17,903 nt of DNA from Ardenticatenaceae bacterium (GTDB lineage: Bacteria; Chloroflexota; Anaerolineae; Promineifilales; Promineifilaceae): the NCBI GenBank assembly GCA_020634495.1, contig JACKBR010000071.1, positions 1 through 17,903 on the forward strand, given 5' to 3'. Made by a program: the position numbers and the translations under genes. Below the pieces are notes generated by a model. It worked only from the letters and a program-made list of their open reading frames with translations. It was not told where the DNA came from and did not search any database. Positions 15,216 through 17,903 of the stretch are shown one piece after another (the stretch's first letter is position 1; the number at the start of each line of letters is the position of its first letter).

Positions 15216-15227
15216 AAACGGCCGTTT
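15216..15227. repeat. 12-bp palindrome AAACGGCCGTTT after the recombinase stop
   Basis: This is a perfect palindrome one base after the TGA at 15212-15214, in the gap between convergent genes. It is the longest copy of the iterated ACGGCCGT octamer. Other copies lie at 107-114, 158-165, 8205-8212, 8625-8632, 14560-14567, 14723-14730, 14972-14979 and 16610-16617. Confidence 0.75.
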
Positions 15228-15277
15228 GGCATGTAACTTCTGCCGGAGGTGAGGTCACAGTGAAGCGTTGGCTTGAC

Positions 15278-16705
15278 TCAGGCCGACAAACCCTCATCCA
15301 GCACTGGCAGGTCTACCAGCAACCCTTCACGAGCCGTCAGTTCGGCCGCAGCTGCTTCCGTAAAGCCGGCCCGGGCAAAGACGGCGTAATGGAAAGTCCA
15401 ATCGTCGCCGTCCGGCAGCTCCTGGCGCACCTTGGGTCCCTTCTGTTCGATCAGTTCGCGTACCACTTGCCGGTTGACCGGCCCTTCCCCCCATTTGCAT
15501 TCGCCCAGCAAAATTTCCCGGCTTTGGTGGTTGATGGCCACCACGTCTACCTGCACCCGGCGGCTCCAATGGCTGCCCACCGCTTCCGGGGCGAAGGATA
15601 AATTGCCGGCGCGGGCCTGGGCCACCACCCACTGTTGGGCCAGCTTCTCAAAAGACAGGCCGACAAAAGTCCTCAGTTCGCTTTTGATGTGGGCCGTCGC
15701 CTCTTCCGGGGACATGAGTGAACTGAGATGAGGAAAGAGGAAACGGAAGTAGAAACGGAAGAAGGGATCGCTGAGGTGATACCGCCCTTGCTTCGACTTG
15801 CGTTGCTGGGCCGTCGTCAACGTCACCGGCAGGCGGCGTTCCACCAGGCGCAGCTCCTGCAGCTTGTTCAGATGGAAGGTGAGCCCTGATGAACCGATGA
15901 GGCAGTCGTCGCTGATCGTCTTCAACGTATGGTGTCCCTTGCTGATGGCTCGCAGAATAGCCTGGTAAGTGGAGAGGTCACGTAGTTCGTCATGGAGCAG
16001 CAATTCCGGTTCGGCCAGGAAGATGTTGCCCGGCTCCAGAATGACTTGCCGGATATTGTCAACGAGTCTGAGGTCTTTGTCTAACCAGCGCAGGTAGGCG
16101 GGGATGCCGCCCACGACCCCGTATAGAGCCACCCGTTCCTCGGCCGGCCAGCCGGGAAAGAATTCGCGCAAACTGGAGAATGGCAGCGGCCGCAAGTGCC
16201 ACTGGCCGGTAAAACGGCCGAACAGCGGCGATTGGTGCTGCATGATCGCTTCCATCGTCGTCACCTGTGAGCCACACAACACCAGAATGACATTGGAGTC
16301 TTGCAGATGGTGGTCCCAGGCGTGCTGCAGAGCTGAAAGCAGAGCCGGATCAGCGGCCGAAGCGTAAGACAGTTCATCCAGGATGAGGATCTGCTTTTCA
16401 GGTTTTTCCGCCAGGCGCGGCGCCAGCCAGCGCCACAAGGCCGGCCAGCTATCAAAAGCGGTGGCCTGCTCTTCCGGCATATCCAGCATGGTGGCCATGA
16501 AGCTGCGCCGCTGCAGCGCTGCCGGTTCTTTGTCAGCGGCCCAATAAGTGAATGGCAACCCACTTTGCTCAGCCCAATGTTTTAAGAGTTCTGTCTTCCC
16601 CACTCGGCGACGGCCGTACAAAAGCAGCATTTGCGCCGGTCCGGGTTGCTTGCGTGTCAGCAGGCGATTCAGAAAAGCGAGTTCTTCGTGCCGGTCAACG
16701 AACAT
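15278..16705 (-). CDS. ATPase_2/DUF234-type AAA ATPase with a C-terminal nuclease-like domain
   Basis: This 475-residue protein of the archaeal-type ATPase family (ATPase_2 with DUF234) has Walker A GRRRVGKT (31-38), Walker B LILDE with D110-E111, a GSQ sensor strand (LVLCGSQ) and a winged-helix segment (about 250-310). Its C-terminal domain has D387 followed by E402-C-K404, the spacing of PD-(D/E)XK folds. The start is the ATG at 16705, because AAGGAG lies four to five bases before it; the in-frame TTG at 16720 lies upstream of that site. It is convergent with the recombinase. Members are common in archaea and Chloroflexota, often as standalone genes; their cellular role is poorly known. It carries one ACGGCCGT copy and looks like host-side DNA. 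Confidence 0.9.
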   Translation of the reverse strand: MFVDRHEELAFLNRLLTRKQPGPAQMLLLYGRRRVGKTELLKHWAEQSGLPFTYWAADKEPAALQRRSFMATMLDMPEEQATAFDSWPALWRWLAPRLAEKPEKQILILDELSYASAADPALLSALQHAWDHHLQDSNVILVLCGSQVTTMEAIMQHQSPLFGRFTGQWHLRPLPFSSLREFFPGWPAEERVALYGVVGGIPAYLRWLDKDLRLVDNIRQVILEPGNIFLAEPELLLHDELRDLSTYQAILRAISKGHHTLKTISDDCLIGSSGLTFHLNKLQELRLVERRLPVTLTTAQQRKSKQGRYHLSDPFFRFYFRFLFPHLSSLMSPEEATAHIKSELRTFVGLSFEKLAQQWVVAQARAGNLSFAPEAVGSHWSRRVQVDVVAINHQSREILLGECKWGEGPVNRQVVRELIEQKGPKVRQELPDGDDWTFHYAVFARAGFTEAAAAELTAREGLLVDLPVLDEGLSA

Positions 16706-16752
16706 GGTTCTCCTTGACAATAAACATATTTACAAATATCATTGTTATAACT

Positions 16753-16781
16753 ATGATATATTAAAAAATTAAATATTGCAA
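16753..16781 (-). promoter_or_regulatory. Candidate promoter of the ATPase gene
   Basis: Read on the minus strand, TTGCAA (16781-16776) precedes TATCAT (16758-16753) with a 17-base spacer. Four of six bases match the -35 consensus and five of six the -10. Transcription would start near 16746, about 40 bases before the ATG at 16705. The surrounding region is strongly AT-rich. Confidence 0.4.
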
Positions 16782-16811
16782 GATCAAGACCAAAAGTTAA
16801 CATAAAGTTCG

Positions 16812-16839
16812 TTTTCAGCATGTGATTTTTTGTTAGAAT
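16812..16839 (+). promoter_or_regulatory. Candidate extended -10 promoter, distal
   Basis: TTTTCA (16812-16817), a 16-base spacer and TAGAAT (16834-16839), with TGT at 16831-16833 as an extended -10. It would read toward the gene at 17020 with a leader of about 170 bases containing the hairpin at 16864-16882. Confidence 0.35.
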
Positions 16840-16843
16840 TCCG

Positions 16844-16882
16844 GCGAAAAAAAACGAAAAATTTCTCAGCGGGCTTCTGAGA
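16844..16882 (-). terminator. Candidate intrinsic terminator on the minus strand
   Basis: TCTCAG (16864-16869) and CTGAGA (16877-16882) form a 6-bp stem with a seven-base loop. On the minus strand the stem is followed by AATTTTTCG and a run of eight T residues. No minus-strand gene is seen to its right in the window, so it may stop antisense transcription entering the ATPase promoter region. On the plus strand it has no U-run. Confidence 0.4.
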
Positions 16883-16972
16883 CGCGGAAATAATGGATGA
16901 AGCAACCGTTTTTCTATGGTTTGTGGCTGTTTGGCGCTAAGCAAGAATAGAATGAGCCAGCGTATTTCCTTA

Positions 16973-16981
16973 TGTTACAAT
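16973..16981 (+). promoter_or_regulatory. Candidate extended -10 element, proximal
   Basis: TGT followed by TACAAT (16976-16981) forms an extended -10 about 38 bases before the ATG at 17020. No matching -35 hexamer is visible. It has the same TGnTACAAT form as the element at 367-375. Confidence 0.35.
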
Positions 16982-17019
16982 TCGGTAGGAAGCAAGAAGA
17001 CGGAAGTGGATAAACTGGG

Positions 17020-17583
17020 ATGGCTAAAAAGAGGAAACAAAATCTACCACCCCGGCGAAAGCGGATGAAACGGCCGCAACGGCTGGAATCGGCCAAAAGC
17101 TGGCTGGAAACCTATGAAGGCAACAATGTTGTCAAAGCCTACCGCAAACGGTATGGGGTAGATCACAACTGTGCGTTCACGGAGCTAGAGATGTTGGGCG
17201 TGCCGATTGATCCCGACTATAAGGAGCGTGTCCTGGAATCTGTCGCCACCCAAGCGGCCGCCAAAAGACAAAAGCGGGCCAGGGAACGGGCGTGGCGAGC
17301 CGATGTCTGGATAGAGTACGCAGATGATGAGACGGCGCTGGAGCGAGCCGGGGAATGCGTCAGCTGTGATATGTTTCGACCGCTCGATGACCTGGGGCTG
17401 TGCCCGGTGTGCGCGGCGATGTTAGAACGAGACCTTATCCGGCAGCGTGATTGGGAGTACGCCGCTTCCACAGCGTTCCTCTCCGATGAAGGCCGGGAAG
17501 CCTTGCGTAAGCAGGTTGTGGCCGAGTATGGCGAAGGGCTGGAACTCATCGCGCCATCTGGGCCGGCGAAACGGCGGCCCTGA
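17020..17583 (+). CDS. Zinc-ribbon hypothetical protein
   Basis: The product has 187 residues and a strongly basic N-terminus (KKRKQ and PPRRKRMKRPQR within the first 22 residues). A central helical region of about 30-90 is rich in lysine and alanine. A C4 zinc-ribbon-type motif follows: C113-x2-C116-x11-C128-x2-C131. The C-terminus is helical and ends in a basic AKRRP. The central part (VVKAYRKRYGVDHNCAFTELEMLGV) might be an RNA- or DNA-binding helical segment. No family is recognised. The ATG at 17020 has only a weak CTGGG upstream. It is divergent from the ATPase gene and precedes another small gene by about 155 bases. A nucleic-acid-binding role is suggested by basic charge and zinc ligands only. 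Confidence 0.7.
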   Translation: MAKKRKQNLPPRRKRMKRPQRLESAKSWLETYEGNNVVKAYRKRYGVDHNCAFTELEMLGVPIDPDYKERVLESVATQAAAKRQKRARERAWRADVWIEYADDETALERAGECVSCDMFRPLDDLGLCPVCAAMLERDLIRQRDWEYAASTAFLSDEGREALRKQVVAEYGEGLELIAPSGPAKRRP

Positions 17584-17739
17584 GCGGAAGCCGAAGGGGT
17601 TGATAGTCGGGACGGCGCCAGCCAGGTATTGAGGAAGAGGGAGAGGAACCGGTTTATCATCATGATGGTTGCCCTGTTGGGCCTTAAGCCGTGAACGAGA
17701 AGGGTCTCGTCCGGATTTGGTTAATGAGGAGAATTAGCA

Positions 17740-17903
17740 GTGGCCGTAAAAAGCGCACCCAAAAGCAAGTTTAAGGCTGGTGACAGCGTCATCTTTACCG
17801 AACGGCTAAAAATCAGGTTGGCGACGCAGCAAGTCATCACCATTCCCGCCGGCACGCCGGGGGTGATCGAGGAAGTGGTGGCCGAGGAAGACCGAGTGGC
17901 CTA
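17740..17903 (+). CDS. Hypothetical protein, cut by the window end
   Basis: A GTG start at 17740 has AGGAG at 17727-17731, eight bases upstream. The frame stays open for 54 residues to the end of the window. The visible part starts MAVKSAPKSKFKAGDSVIF and continues with a beta-rich stretch containing IPAGTPGVIEEVV, a pattern often found in small SH3-like barrels. The 3' end is missing, so length and family cannot be judged. Confidence 0.6.
   Translation, partial: MAVKSAPKSKFKAGDSVIFTERLKIRLATQQVITIPAGTPGVIEEVVAEEDRVA

Noticed and set aside
15216..15227. Palindrome after the recombinase as an intrinsic terminator
   Set aside because: It has no loop or T-run and is better explained as a copy of the iterated ACGGCCGT motif.
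16706..16720. ATPase start at the minus-strand TTG 16720
   Set aside because: The AAGGAG ribosome binding site lies between it and the ATG at 16705, so the ATG is the natural start.
1..17903. tRNA or rRNA gene serving as the integration site
   Set aside because: No cloverleaf with T-arm signature or rRNA-like segment was found by reading either strand.

Overview
The window looks like a defence and accessory island in a bacterial chromosome, most likely a Chloroflexota (Anaerolineae/Caldilineae-type) genome. The taxonomic guess is inference. It rests on codon and GC style, on gene families such as ImmA-UvrD fusions, long STAND-TPR proteins and an ATPase_2/DUF234 ATPase, and on an iterated palindrome ACGGCCGT that occurs at least nine times. 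Seven of these copies lie in the two flanks (1-200 and 14160-17903) and only two in the 14 kb core, which argues that the core was imported.

Left edge (1-476): the end of a small or truncated unknown gene, then an intergenic region holding a candidate extended -10 promoter inside an 8-bp dyad.

Module 1 (477-5360): three overlapping genes. They encode a sigma-70-like factor, a small HTH-like protein, and a 1144-residue fusion of an ImmA/IrrE metallopeptidase, a UvrD-type SF1 helicase and an AddB/Cas4-like nuclease domain. The nuclease keeps its iron-sulfur cysteines but has lost catalytic residues. The inferred logic is a DNA-sensing helicase that controls a protease acting on the co-encoded regulators.

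Module 2 (5454-9503): a complete bacterial ubiquitin-like conjugation operon in the order ubiquitin-like protein, E2, JAB deubiquitinase, E1, the gene order of the antiphage Bil systems. Two further co-oriented genes follow: a 311-residue protein of unknown function and a 75-residue glycine-rich beta-repeat protein.

Module 3 (9762-13967): one AT-richer gene for a 1401-residue protein with a restriction-endonuclease-like domain (D-QxK), a STAND/NB-ARC NTPase and a long TPR sensor array. This is a typical NLR-like phage-sensing architecture.

Right flank (14047-17903): a tyrosine recombinase with its own promoter, a convergent ATPase_2/DUF234 gene on the minus strand, an AT-rich divergent promoter region, a zinc-ribbon hypothetical gene and a gene cut by the window end. 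This flank is GC-rich and rich in ACGGCCGT, so it looks host-like. All core genes lie on the plus strand. No rRNA, tRNA, CRISPR array or insertion sequence was recognised.
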